A stretch of 64,000 nt of DNA from an uncultured SAR86 cluster bacterium (GTDB lineage Bacteria > Pseudomonadota > Gammaproteobacteria > Magnimaribacterales > D2472), in NCBI GenBank assembly GCA_902605165.1, contig CACLBJ010000004.1, forward strand, positions 57,347 through 121,346. Direction: 5' to 3'. The position numbers and the translations under genes are program-made. The notes under the pieces are model-generated. The model saw nothing but the letters and a program-made list of their open reading frames with translations. It was not told where the DNA came from and did no database searches. Below are positions 44,897-53,615 of this stretch, piece by piece (the first letter of the stretch is position 1; each line of letters starts with the position of its first letter).

Positions 44897-46324
44897 ATGT
44901 TAGAAAAATTACAAATGTATATAAATGGTGAATGGGTTGATTCTCATTCAACTGAAACAATTGAAGTCATGAATCCATCAGATGATTCTGTTCTTGGAAT
45001 GATAGCTGCAGGAAATTCTGATGACGTGGATAAGGCTGTTGCTGCAGCTAAAGAAGCTTTTGTTGATTTTAGTTTTTCAACCAAAGAGGAAAGGGTTCAG
45101 ATTTTAGAAAATATTATCGCGGAATATGAAAAAAGATCTGAGGAATTAGCCGAAACAATTTCTAGGGAAATGGGAGCACCAATATGGCTATCTCAAGTTG
45201 CCCAGGTTGCTTCAGGCCTTACGCATTTTAAAGATACCCTTAGCGTCCTTAAAAGCTATGAATTTGAGTACGAAAAAGATGGTTACCTGGTTCGAAAAGA
45301 GCCTGTGGGTGTTGTTGGAATGATTACTCCATGGAATTGGCCAATGAATCAGATGTGCACAAAGGTAGCATCAGGAATTGCTGCTGGATGCACTATGGTA
45401 CTTAAACCAAGTGAAATAACTCCTTTCTGTGGAATCATTCTTGCAGAAATTATTCATGCTGCTGGCGTACCTGCCGGAATCTTTAATTTAGTAAATGGAA
45501 TGGGTCCAGTTGTTGGTGCTGCAATGTCTGAGCATAAAGATATAGACATGATGCATTTTACTGGATCAACAAGGGCAGGAGTTGCTGTTGCCCAAGCATC
45601 AGCTCCAACAGTAAAGCGAGTAGCTCAAGAGCTAGGCGGAAAATCTGCAAATATAGTTCTTGATGATGCTAATATTGAAAAAGCTGTATCTGCAGGAGTC
45701 TCATCGTGCTTCTTAAATACAGGACAGTCATGTAATGCACCTACAAGAATGCTTGTTTCATCTAAGAACTATGATAAAGCAGTAGAAGTTGCAGCTAATA
45801 CTGCAAATGCTATGAAGGTAGGAGATCCTTTTGACGCTGATACAAAAATGGGACCAATTTCAAATAAGAATCAATATGAAAAAGTACAAAGAATGATACA
45901 AATTGGTATTGATGAAGGAGCGACACTTTCAGCTGGTGGCGTTGGTCTTCCAGACGGTTGTGAAAGTGGCTATTACGTTAAACCAACTATATTTTCTGAT
46001 GTAACTAATGAAATGACTATTGCTAGAGAAGAAATTTTTGGCCCCGTTTTATGTTTAATTAAATATGAAACAGAAAAGGAAGCTATAGAGATAGCAAATG
46101 ACACGCCTTATGGTCTTGCTGGATATGTCCAAGGTGAGCAAGCGCATGCAGTTGAAGTTGCTTCAAAAATAAGAGCTGGTCAAGTCACTATCAATAAAGG
46201 AGCTAGAGTCAGATCAGCACCCTTTGGTGGTTATGGTTCTTCTGGTAATGGAAGAGAACATGGCACACATGGCCTTGAAGAGTGTTTAGAGACTAAAGCT
46301 GTAATTGGTGCTTTAGTCGAATAA
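44897..46324 (+). CDS. NAD(P)-dependent aldehyde dehydrogenase
   Basis: Oxidises an aldehyde to the acid. 475 residues. The cofactor site PWNWPMNQ (about 145-152), KPSEITP (170-176), FTGSTRAG, the general base E245 in QELGGKS and the nucleophile C279 in NTGQSCNAPTR are all present, as is EIFGPVL near the end. Substrate unknown. Upstream, TATAAT at 44866-44871 may be a -10 box, but its -35 is poor; AAAGAGG is the RBS. It overlaps the converging class II aldolase gene by 12 bases. Confidence 0.92.
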   Translation: MLEKLQMYINGEWVDSHSTETIEVMNPSDDSVLGMIAAGNSDDVDKAVAAAKEAFVDFSFSTKEERVQILENIIAEYEKRSEELAETISREMGAPIWLSQVAQVASGLTHFKDTLSVLKSYEFEYEKDGYLVRKEPVGVVGMITPWNWPMNQMCTKVASGIAAGCTMVLKPSEITPFCGIILAEIIHAAGVPAGIFNLVNGMGPVVGAAMSEHKDIDMMHFTGSTRAGVAVAQASAPTVKRVAQELGGKSANIVLDDANIEKAVSAGVSSCFLNTGQSCNAPTRMLVSSKNYDKAVEVAANTANAMKVGDPFDADTKMGPISNKNQYEKVQRMIQIGIDEGATLSAGGVGLPDGCESGYYVKPTIFSDVTNEMTIAREEIFGPVLCLIKYETEKEAIEIANDTPYGLAGYVQGEQAHAVEVASKIRAGQVTINKGARVRSAPFGGYGSSGNGREHGTHGLEECLETKAVIGALVE

Positions 46325-47122
46325 ATCAGGCTCTTTTTTACAGATCATATCAAAAGCAGGCTGAAAACTTGCCCACGCAGCCACGTCATTAGCTATAAAT
46401 GATCTTGTTTTGATTGCTGTATCATGAGGAATTAATTGTGTCTCACCAGCAGCATCAGCCATCAATTGAGCTTGGCAGCAACGCTCCATAGATGTATAAA
46501 ACCATAAGGCAATATCAACAGATGGACCTGTTGTTAGGATTCCATGATTTTGAAGAATAATAACTTTTTTATCTCCGAGAGCTTCTGCAATCAGATCTCC
46601 TTCATCAACCTCCTCGACAACACCAGAAAAGTCTTTATAAATTGCTTGAGTTTCATAAAAAGCACATGCATCTTGAGAAATAGGGTCAAGTAATTTTCCC
46701 AGAGTTGAAAATGTTCTTCCAAAAATAGAATGAGAATGAGCTGCAGCATTTACATCAGGTCTTGCTTTATGCAGCCTGGAGTGAATAGCAAAAGCTGCCA
46801 CATTTACAGCTTTATCGCCTTGAATAACTTCGCCATCATGATTTACAAGTATGAGATCAGAAACCGATATTTGTGAAAAATGAACGCCTAGTGGGTTTAC
46901 CCAGAAATGGTCAGGAAATTCAGGATCTCTATAAGTAATATGACCTGCAACCCCTTCATTAAAGCCAAAATATGCAAACATTCTGAATCCTGCAGCAAGT
47001 TTTTCAAGCTGGTCTCTTCTCAACTCAGCTACAGATGAAAAATCTTTCATATCTAGACCTTTATCTTTTAAAGGCAGTCTGCCGTCATTTACATCAATTT
47101 TCAATGGAGTTACTTTTCCCAT
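46313..47122 (-). CDS. Class II aldolase/adducin-domain protein
   Basis: 269 residues. RMFAYFGFNEGVAGHITYRDP, WVNPLGVHFSQI, AHSHSIFGRTFS with the metal-binding HSH-type histidines, and LQNHGILTTG (further histidine) mark the FucA/AraD fold. Members act on sugar phosphates or have decarboxylase or adducin-like roles; the substrate is open. The RBS AAAGGAG lies 9 bases before the ATG at 47122. It is divergent from fumC, with a 59-base shared promoter region. Confidence 0.82.
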   Translation of the reverse strand: MGKVTPLKIDVNDGRLPLKDKGLDMKDFSSVAELRRDQLEKLAAGFRMFAYFGFNEGVAGHITYRDPEFPDHFWVNPLGVHFSQISVSDLILVNHDGEVIQGDKAVNVAAFAIHSRLHKARPDVNAAAHSHSIFGRTFSTLGKLLDPISQDACAFYETQAIYKDFSGVVEEVDEGDLIAEALGDKKVIILQNHGILTTGPSVDIALWFYTSMERCCQAQLMADAAGETQLIPHDTAIKTRSFIANDVAAWASFQPAFDMICKKEPDLFD

Positions 47123-47149
47123 ATGTTCTATCTCCTTTAACTTTATAAG

Positions 47150-47165
47150 TGTAAAATAGTTTACA
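47150..47165. promoter_or_regulatory. Palindromic operator-like site TGTAAA-N4-TTTACA
   Basis: TGTAAAATAGTTTACA has two perfect 6-base arms around ATAG, in the 59-base gap between the divergent aldolase and fumC genes. The arms equal the half-sites of TyrR/PhhR boxes, which normally have a 6-base spacer. It is a good candidate for a regulator site, but the regulator is not identified. Confidence 0.4.
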
Positions 47166-47181
47166 TAAAAACGAGGTAATT

Positions 47182-48573
47182 ATGAAATTTAGAATAGAAG
47201 AAGATAGCCTTGGAAAAGTAAGAGTACCAAGAAATGCTTTATGGGGGGCACAAACTCAAAGAGCAATAGATAATTTCCCAATTAGCGGAATCTCAATGAA
47301 TTTTCCTTTCACAAATACCTTTATTTCAATGCTTGGTTATGTGAAAGATGCTGCAGCAAGAGCAAATAAAAACCTTAAGCTTTTAGAAGCAAAAAAACAG
47401 AGAGTCATTTCGAGAGCTGCCAAAGAAGTATGGAAAAATAAGCATGGTAAAGAGTTCCCAATTGACGTTTTTCAAACTGGGTCTGGAACAAGCACAAATA
47501 TGAATGCAAATGAGGTGATAGCAAATCTTTGCTACAAAACCTCTAAAGTTAAGATACATCCAAATGATGATGTAAATATGAGTCAAAGCTCCAATGATGT
47601 AATTCCAACTGTCATGAATCTGGCATATTACTTTGATTCAACAAAAAAATTAATGCCAGCATTAGATTTACTTATTGAAACGTTGGAAAAGAAAGCTGAC
47701 TCAGTAAAGGGGGTAACAAAAACAGGCAGAACCCACCTTATGGATGCAATGCCAGTGGATATGTCTGATGAATTAAATGCTTGGAATACACAACTTAAAT
47801 GCTCCAAAGAATCTATATCAGTTATTTTAGAAAAACTTTTATTCCTTCCACAAGGTGGAACTGCCGTTGGATCAGGTATAAATGCGCATAAAAGATTTTC
47901 AAAAGAATTTTCAAAGGAGCTTTCAAAACTAACTGGCTTTAAAACAAAGCCAAGCAAAGACTTCTTTAGAAACTTAAGTGCTCAGGATCTCTCTGTGCAA
48001 CTATCTGGGGAACTTAAAAACTTAGCTACTGCTCTTCTGAAGATATCAAATGACTTAAGATGGATGAATAGCGGGCCCTTATCCGGAATCTCTGAAATTG
48101 AGCTTCAGGCTCTTCAGCCTGGTAGCAGCATAATGCCCGGAAAAGTAAATCCAGTAATTCCTGAGGCAGTAGCAATGGCCTCAGCAGATGTTATTGGTAA
48201 TGATGTTTCTATAACTGTAGCAGCGCAATCTGGTAACTTCCAACTCAATGTAATGCTACCTGTAATAGCTTATTGCAACTTGAAAAGTGTCAATATTCTA
48301 GCTGGAAGCATGAATGTTCTTGCTAAAAAAGCTATAAAGACTTTTAAGGTAAATCATAAAAAAATTGAGGAATCACTTTCAAGAAATCCTATCTTGGTAA
48401 CTGCTTTGAATCCAGTTATTGGCTATCAAAAAGCCGCAGCTATTGCTAAGAGAGCTTATAAAGAATCTAGGCCTGTAATCGATATTGCTCACGAAGAAAC
48501 TGGAATCTCTATATCAAGACTCAAAAAACTGCTAGATCCTTCGAAATTAACTAAAGGTGGTATCAAGTCATAA
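47182..48573 (+). CDS. fumC: Class II fumarate hydratase
   Basis: Converts fumarate and malate in the TCA cycle; iron-independent homotetramer. 463 residues. NAWGAQTQRAI-type start (ALWGAQTQRA), GSGTSTNMNANEV, SQSSNDVIPT, KTGRTHLMDAMP, and the superfamily signature GSSIMPGKVNP are all present. It is the first gene downstream of the palindrome at 47150-47165. The next gene begins at its last base. Confidence 0.95.
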   Translation: MKFRIEEDSLGKVRVPRNALWGAQTQRAIDNFPISGISMNFPFTNTFISMLGYVKDAAARANKNLKLLEAKKQRVISRAAKEVWKNKHGKEFPIDVFQTGSGTSTNMNANEVIANLCYKTSKVKIHPNDDVNMSQSSNDVIPTVMNLAYYFDSTKKLMPALDLLIETLEKKADSVKGVTKTGRTHLMDAMPVDMSDELNAWNTQLKCSKESISVILEKLLFLPQGGTAVGSGINAHKRFSKEFSKELSKLTGFKTKPSKDFFRNLSAQDLSVQLSGELKNLATALLKISNDLRWMNSGPLSGISEIELQALQPGSSIMPGKVNPVIPEAVAMASADVIGNDVSITVAAQSGNFQLNVMLPVIAYCNLKSVNILAGSMNVLAKKAIKTFKVNHKKIEESLSRNPILVTALNPVIGYQKAAAIAKRAYKESRPVIDIAHEETGISISRLKKLLDPSKLTKGGIKS

Positions 48574-48911
48574 TGTCATCAGATCTTACCAGTCAAAAAT
48601 GTGAAGCATGCACTATCGATGCACCAAAAGTTACTAAAGAAGAATCAAATGAATTAATGAAAACATTAGATAATTGGATAATCTTGAATGAAGGGTTTGA
48701 TTATCTAGAAAAGATTTTTACATTTGAAAATTATGAAAAAGCTGTTGATTTCTCGAATGATATCGCAGCGCTTGCTGATATTGAAGACCATCATCCACAA
48801 ATCATTTTAGAGTGGGGAAAAGTTACAGTTAAATGGTGGTCTCATAAAATCAATGGTCTTCATAAGAATGATTTTATTTGTGCGGCAAAGACTGATTTGT
48901 TGTTAAAGTAG
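48573..48911 (+). CDS. phhB: 4a-hydroxytetrahydrobiopterin dehydratase (pterin carbinolamine dehydratase)
   Basis: Regenerates the pterin cofactor after aromatic amino-acid hydroxylation. 112 residues; the family core is DIEDHHPQIILEWGKVTVKWWSHKINGL with the catalytic HHP. CEACTIDAPKVTKEE at the N terminus is usual. No phenylalanine hydroxylase gene is in the window. It shares one base with the fumC stop (TAATG), so it is co-translated with fumC, an unusual partner. Its stop codon lies in a hairpin. Confidence 0.92.
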   Translation: MSSDLTSQKCEACTIDAPKVTKEESNELMKTLDNWIILNEGFDYLEKIFTFENYEKAVDFSNDIAALADIEDHHPQIILEWGKVTVKWWSHKINGLHKNDFICAAKTDLLLK

Positions 48912-48940
48912 CTTTACTTTAAAGCCTAGATTATTTTTTT
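48903..48940 (+). terminator. Possible terminator after phhB
   Basis: TTAAAGTA (48903-48910) pairs perfectly with TACTTTAA (48915-48922) over the loop GCTT, including part of the stop codon. Seven T follow at 48934-48940, 11 bases after the stem. The stem is AT-rich and the T-run is too far for a classical intrinsic terminator, so the call is tentative. Confidence 0.38.
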
Positions 48941-48967
48941 CTTAAAAATCTTTTGTTATACTTCTGC

Positions 48968-50428
48968 ATGGACAAAGTAAAAGCTAAAGCTCTCACTTTC
49001 GATGATGTACTTCTTGTACCTTCCTACTGTGATTTTCTTCCAAGCCAAGCATCTGTAAAGACAAGCCTTACGAAAAATATTGATATTAATTTACCACTGT
49101 TATCTGCCGCTATGGATACAGTTACAGAATACAGAATGGCAATTGCTCTTGCAGAAGCAGGAGGCATAGGAATTCTTCATAAAAACTGTTCCATCCAAGA
49201 GCAATCAAATGCAGTCAGGAATGTAAAAAAATATGAAAGTGGAGTTGTTCGCGATCCTACTACAATAAGCTCCAATCAAACAATTGCTCAATTAAAGCAA
49301 CTTACAGGAGAGTTAAATATATCTGGCATGCCTGTGGTTGATGACGGAGTGGTAAAAGGAATAGTAACAAGTAGAGATTTTAGATATGCAGATAATATGG
49401 ATGACATGGTTGAATCAATTATGACACCTCGTGAAAAATTAATAACCGTTCTCGAAGGTACCTCTCAAGAAGTGGTTAAGAAGATGATGTATGAAAACAG
49501 GATTGAAAAAGTTCTTGTTTTAGATAAAGCAGAAAAGTTAACTGGACTTGTTACCATGAAAGACATTGAAAAGTCTGAAAAGCATCCAAATGCTACTAAG
49601 GACGATGCAGGTCAGCTTAGGGTTGGAGCCGCAATAGGAACTGGAGCTGAGACCTTAGACAGAGCAAAGGCTTTATCTGACTCAGGAGTTGATTTGTTTG
49701 TTGTTGATAGTGCTCATGGACATACTCAAAGTGTTATAGAGACTGTAAAAATGATAAAAAAAGAATTCCCAACAAAAGATGTTATAGCTGGAAATATTGC
49801 TACACCTGAAGGAGCAGAGGCGCTAATAGAAGCTGGTGCTGATGGTCTAAAAATTGGAATGGGCCCAGGATCAATTTGCACAACAAGAATTATTGCTGGT
49901 ATTGGCGTTCCTCAAATTTCTGCAATATTAACAATTTATGAAAAAGTAAAAGGAAAGGTGCCGTTAATAGCTGATGGCGGTATGCGCTATTCAGGAGATA
50001 TAGCTAAAGCAATTGCAGCGGGGGCGGACAGCGTAATGCTTGGAAGTATTTTTGCAGGAACTGAAGAAGCGCCTGGAGAATTTGAGCTCTACCAGGGAAG
50101 AAGTTTCAAGACTTATAGAGGAATGGGGTCCATGGGAGCAATGTCTAAAAGAGACGATAGCAACAGATATTTCCAAGAAGATATAGATGCTAAAAAACTT
50201 GTCCCTGAAGGAGTAGAAGGCAGAGTTCCATATAAAGGTTGGGCTATCAATGTTATCAACCAACTTATTGGCGGTCTGAGACAAAGTATGGGCTATGTTG
50301 GTTGTAAAAACATTCAAGAAATGAAAGAAAATAGTAAGTTTGTTGAAATTACAAATGCAGGAATGACTGAAAGCCATGTTCATGATGTTCAAATTACAAA
50401 AGAAGCACCAAACTATCAAAAAAGTTAG
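48968..50428 (+). CDS. guaB: Inosine-5'-monophosphate dehydrogenase
   Basis: Rate-limiting step to GMP, oxidising IMP to XMP with NAD+. 486 residues. [19 protein letters not shown] at the start, two CBS domains (about 95-200), [18 protein letters not shown], the active-site loop [10 protein letters not shown] with C304, and [10 protein letters not shown] are diagnostic. I use the ATG at 48968, as [13 protein letters not shown] matches the family; a TTG at 48953 would add 5 residues. It is followed after 8 bases by guaA, the usual pair. Confidence 0.96.
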   Translation: MDKVKAKALTFDDVLLVPSYCDFLPSQASVKTSLTKNIDINLPLLSAAMDTVTEYRMAIALAEAGGIGILHKNCSIQEQSNAVRNVKKYESGVVRDPTTISSNQTIAQLKQLTGELNISGMPVVDDGVVKGIVTSRDFRYADNMDDMVESIMTPREKLITVLEGTSQEVVKKMMYENRIEKVLVLDKAEKLTGLVTMKDIEKSEKHPNATKDDAGQLRVGAAIGTGAETLDRAKALSDSGVDLFVVDSAHGHTQSVIETVKMIKKEFPTKDVIAGNIATPEGAEALIEAGADGLKIGMGPGSICTTRIIAGIGVPQISAILTIYEKVKGKVPLIADGGMRYSGDIAKAIAAGADSVMLGSIFAGTEEAPGEFELYQGRSFKTYRGMGSMGAMSKRDDSNRYFQEDIDAKKLVPEGVEGRVPYKGWAINVINQLIGGLRQSMGYVGCKNIQEMKENSKFVEITNAGMTESHVHDVQITKEAPNYQKS

Positions 50429-50436
50429 GATTTAAG

Positions 50437-52014
50437 ATGTCAGTTCAACCAAAGCTCGACATAAAGAGCAAAAGCATTGATACTATTCTCGTCTTGGATT
50501 TTGGTTCTCAATACACTCAATTAATTGCAAGAAGAATAAGAGAGTCAGATGTTTATTCTGAAATTCTTCCTTGGGATGTGGATATTAAAAAAATAGAGGA
50601 TATTAATCCAAAGGGAATTATTTTATCGGGTGGACCAGAATCCGTGACTGATATTCATACGCCAAGAGCACCAAAGATAGTTTTTGACTTACAAGTTCCT
50701 ATTTTAGGTATATGTTATGGGATGCAGACTCTAGCTGAACAAATGGGAGGCCAGGTTACAACTTCTGAAAAAAAAGAATTTGGATTCTCAACTTTTAAAA
50801 TTGAAGATGAATCAAGACTATTGGCTGGATCTTCATCTGAAATAATTGACGTTTGGATGAGTCATGGAGATAAGGTAGAAACTCTTCCCAATGATTTTAA
50901 ACTAATTGGCTCAACAGAATCTGCACCAATAGCCGCTATGGAGCATATTTCACAATCTATCTATGCGCTTCAATTTCATCCAGAAGTTACTCATACAAAA
51001 GGCGGAAAGTTGATTTTAGATAATTTTATCTTTGAAATTTGCTCATGCAAACCAGATTGGAAGCTTGATGATCTAATTTCTAGCAGGATTCAAGAAATTA
51101 AAGATATAACAAATGGAGAAAAAGTACTTCTTGGGCTATCTGGAGGTGTTGATTCTTCAGTAACAGCCGCACTTTTATCTAAAGCAATAGGAGATAATCT
51201 TATATGCGTCTTTGTTGATAATGGTTTGTTAAGAAAGAATGAGGCAGAGGAGGTAGTTCAAACATTCAAAAATGAAATGGATCTAAAGCTTATTAAAATT
51301 GATGCACAAAAAATATTTTTAAGACATTTAAATGGCATAGAGGACCCAGAACAGAAAAGAAAAATTATCGGTAGAACTTTCATCGATGTTTTTGATGCTG
51401 AGGCTGCAAAGCTTGAGAAAATAGACTTTTTAGCACAAGGAACAATTTATCCAGATGTAATTGAGTCCTCAGAATCTGAATCAAAGGAAGCCAGAGTTAT
51501 TAAGTCTCATCATAATGTTGGGGGCTTACCTGAGGAGATGAAGCTCAAACTTGTTGAACCTTTAAGAGATCTATTTAAAGATGAAGTCAGAAGATTAGGC
51601 TCCCAATTAGATTTGCCTGAGATAATCTTAAATAGACATCCTTTTCCAGGTCCTGGTTTAGGTGTGAGAATACTCGGAGCAGTAAATGAAAAGAAGATAA
51701 AGATTCTTCAAGAAGCAGATTTTATTTTCATAGAAGAGCTTAGAAAAGCTAACCTGTATGACTCAGTCAGCCAAGCATTTGCAGTCTTTTTACCAATTAA
51801 ATCAGTTGGAGTGGTTGGTGATGAGAGAAGATACTCCGAAGTGATTGCTTTAAGAGCTGTGGAGACAGTTGATTTCATGACGGCAAACTGGGCTTATCTT
51901 CCTCATGAATTTTTAGATAAAGTTTCAAGACGGATCGTAAACGAAATAGAGGATGTAAGTAGAGTCGTTTATGATATTTCTGGAAAACCACCAGCAACCA
52001 TCGAGTGGGAGTAA
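50437..52014 (+). CDS. guaA: GMP synthase (glutamine-hydrolysing)
   Basis: Amidates XMP to GMP. 525 residues. The class I glutamine amidotransferase domain has C93 in GICYGMQ and H in QFHPEVTH. The ATP-pyrophosphatase domain starts with [15 protein letters not shown], and the C-terminal dimerisation domain has [15 protein letters not shown] and the terminal TIEWE. It ends in TAATG, overlapping the next start. Confidence 0.97.
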   Translation: MSVQPKLDIKSKSIDTILVLDFGSQYTQLIARRIRESDVYSEILPWDVDIKKIEDINPKGIILSGGPESVTDIHTPRAPKIVFDLQVPILGICYGMQTLAEQMGGQVTTSEKKEFGFSTFKIEDESRLLAGSSSEIIDVWMSHGDKVETLPNDFKLIGSTESAPIAAMEHISQSIYALQFHPEVTHTKGGKLILDNFIFEICSCKPDWKLDDLISSRIQEIKDITNGEKVLLGLSGGVDSSVTAALLSKAIGDNLICVFVDNGLLRKNEAEEVVQTFKNEMDLKLIKIDAQKIFLRHLNGIEDPEQKRKIIGRTFIDVFDAEAAKLEKIDFLAQGTIYPDVIESSESESKEARVIKSHHNVGGLPEEMKLKLVEPLRDLFKDEVRRLGSQLDLPEIILNRHPFPGPGLGVRILGAVNEKKIKILQEADFIFIEELRKANLYDSVSQAFAVFLPIKSVGVVGDERRYSEVIALRAVETVDFMTANWAYLPHEFLDKVSRRIVNEIEDVSRVVYDISGKPPATIEWE

Positions 52015-52487
52015 TGATGCGTACGCTAAAAATCAGCACCTATTTAGCAGCAGATTTAGAGACGGTTAAGAGTTATTTAATGACGCCAGCGCTACTCAAT
52101 TATGTGGTGGCTGGTTTAATGAAATTCCATCCTATCGAACCAAATTTCTTTCCGTCAAAATGGGTTGAGGGGAAGTTCTCTGTAAAAATGTTCGCATTTC
52201 ATTTTTTACCCATCGGAAAACAAATTGTAGGTATAGAATTTCCACAAAAATCCGATCATTGGGTTCTCAGAGATAATGGAAGTGGTTCTATAGCAAAAAC
52301 TTGGGATCATCTAATTTTTTTAGAATCGGAGGGAGGCGGAACTCGATATACAGATGAGGTTTCTATCGATGCTGGTCTTTTCACATTACCAATCTATATC
52401 TACGCATTCATTTTTTACTCCTATAGACAAATGCGATGGCGGAAACTAGTAAATCTCAATTTTAGGCCTCTGAAATACAATGCCTAA
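52014..52487 (+). CDS. SRPBCC-fold (START/polyketide-cyclase-like) protein
   Basis: 157 residues, soluble, no signal peptide. The layout (short strand, two helices, then a long antiparallel sheet and a C-terminal helix QMRWRKLVNLNF) and DHLIFLESEGGGTRYTDEVSIDAG fit the SRPBCC/Bet v1-like fold that binds hydrophobic ligands. The start ATG at 52014 overlaps the guaA stop, so it is coupled to guaA, but no link to purines is evident. Function unknown. Confidence 0.6.
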   Translation: MMRTLKISTYLAADLETVKSYLMTPALLNYVVAGLMKFHPIEPNFFPSKWVEGKFSVKMFAFHFLPIGKQIVGIEFPQKSDHWVLRDNGSGSIAKTWDHLIFLESEGGGTRYTDEVSIDAGLFTLPIYIYAFIFYSYRQMRWRKLVNLNFRPLKYNA

Positions 52488-52495
52488 TGAGTTTT

Positions 52496-52556
52496 AAACT
52501 GGGTTACTGCTGGGAGCTCATAAAAAAACTATTATTATTATTTTAAACACCCGTTT
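52496..52556 (+). other. Possible structured leader upstream of guaC
   Basis: AAAC and GGGT (52496-52499 and 52501-52504, one bulged T between) can pair with ACCC and GTTT (52549-52556), enclosing a 44-base loop. It does not match a purine riboswitch that I know. A stem joining two halves of a leader before a purine gene is worth testing. Confidence 0.25.
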
Positions 52557-52579
52557 ATTGATATAAAGTAGGTTAGGCG

Positions 52580-52585
52580 AGGAGG
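52580..52585 (+). promoter_or_regulatory. Shine-Dalgarno AGGAGG that sets the guaC start
   Basis: A perfect AGGAGG lies 8 bases before TTG at 52594. It supports TTG as the initiation codon; no ATG fits the conserved N terminus. Confidence 0.75.
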
Positions 52586-52593
52586 ACTTACTT

Positions 52594-53586
52594 TTGTTAA
52601 TTAATGAAGATATAAAACTTGATTACTCAGATGTTTTAATTAGGCCTAAAAGATCCACAATGAGTTCTAGAGGTGAAGTAAGAGTTCAAAGATCACATCG
52701 CTTTCTTTGGAGTAAGAAAAAATGGACTGGAATTCCAATCATGTCTGCAAATATGGATACGATTGGCACGCCAGCAATGCACAAAGTTTTATCAAAATAT
52801 AAATTCATTACTTGTCCAGCAAAACATCACCTTAAAAAAAATTCAAATGAGTTTAAGACGGGGCAATCGAATATCTGTTGGTTTGGTGGCATAGATGATA
52901 TATCAAAATTATCAAAGGCTAACTCAGGTTTTATCGGTCTTGATGTGGCAAATGGGTATACCATAAAATTCGTTGATTCTGTAAAGAAGCTCAGAGATAG
53001 ATGTCCAGATGCAACTATTGCCGCTGGAAATGTAGTTACAGCAGATATGACTCAAGAGCTGATTTTGGCAGGAGCCGATATTGTAAAAGTCGGTATTGGT
53101 CCAGGATCAGTTTGCACTACAAGAATTAAAACTGGTATTGGTTATCCACAATTAAGTGCTGTTATTGAATGTGCAGATGCTGCACATGGCCTCAATGCAC
53201 ATATTATTGCTGATGGTGGATGCACAAATTCTGGTGATATTGTTAAAGCTTTTGCTGGAGGCGCAGATTTTGTAATGATTGGTGGCATGTTAGCAGGTCA
53301 TGATGAGTGTGATGGTGTATTGGAGGATGGAGTAATGAAGTTTTATGGAATGGCGTCAGAATCAGCAATGACTAGACATAGTAATCACAATGATTATAGA
53401 GGAACTGAAGGTAAAACAGTTGAAGTTGAGTACCGAGGTAAAGCTGATGACACAATTAAGGATATTCTAAGTGGCATTCGATCCGCATGTACTTATGTTG
53501 GAGCAAATAAATTAAAAGATCTTTCAAAATGTACTACATTTGTGAGAGTTAATAATACTCATAATACTGTTTTTGGAAACGAGTAA
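52594..53586 (+). CDS. guaC: GMP reductase
   Basis: Returns GMP to IMP with NADPH, the reverse direction to guaB-guaA. 330 residues, IMPDH/GMPR family without CBS domains. LDYSDVLIRPKRST near the N terminus, IMSANMDTIGT, FGGIDD, GPGSVCTTRI with the catalytic C174, IADGGCTNSGDI and ESAMTRHSN are those of GuaC rather than GuaB. The start is TTG, set by AGGAGG at 52580-52585. It lies in the same purine region as guaB-guaA and apt. Confidence 0.9.
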   Translation: MLINEDIKLDYSDVLIRPKRSTMSSRGEVRVQRSHRFLWSKKKWTGIPIMSANMDTIGTPAMHKVLSKYKFITCPAKHHLKKNSNEFKTGQSNICWFGGIDDISKLSKANSGFIGLDVANGYTIKFVDSVKKLRDRCPDATIAAGNVVTADMTQELILAGADIVKVGIGPGSVCTTRIKTGIGYPQLSAVIECADAAHGLNAHIIADGGCTNSGDIVKAFAGGADFVMIGGMLAGHDECDGVLEDGVMKFYGMASESAMTRHSNHNDYRGTEGKTVEVEYRGKADDTIKDILSGIRSACTYVGANKLKDLSKCTTFVRVNNTHNTVFGNE

Positions 53587-53615
53587 GAATCAAATAAAAC
53601 TTTCATTTAATAAAT

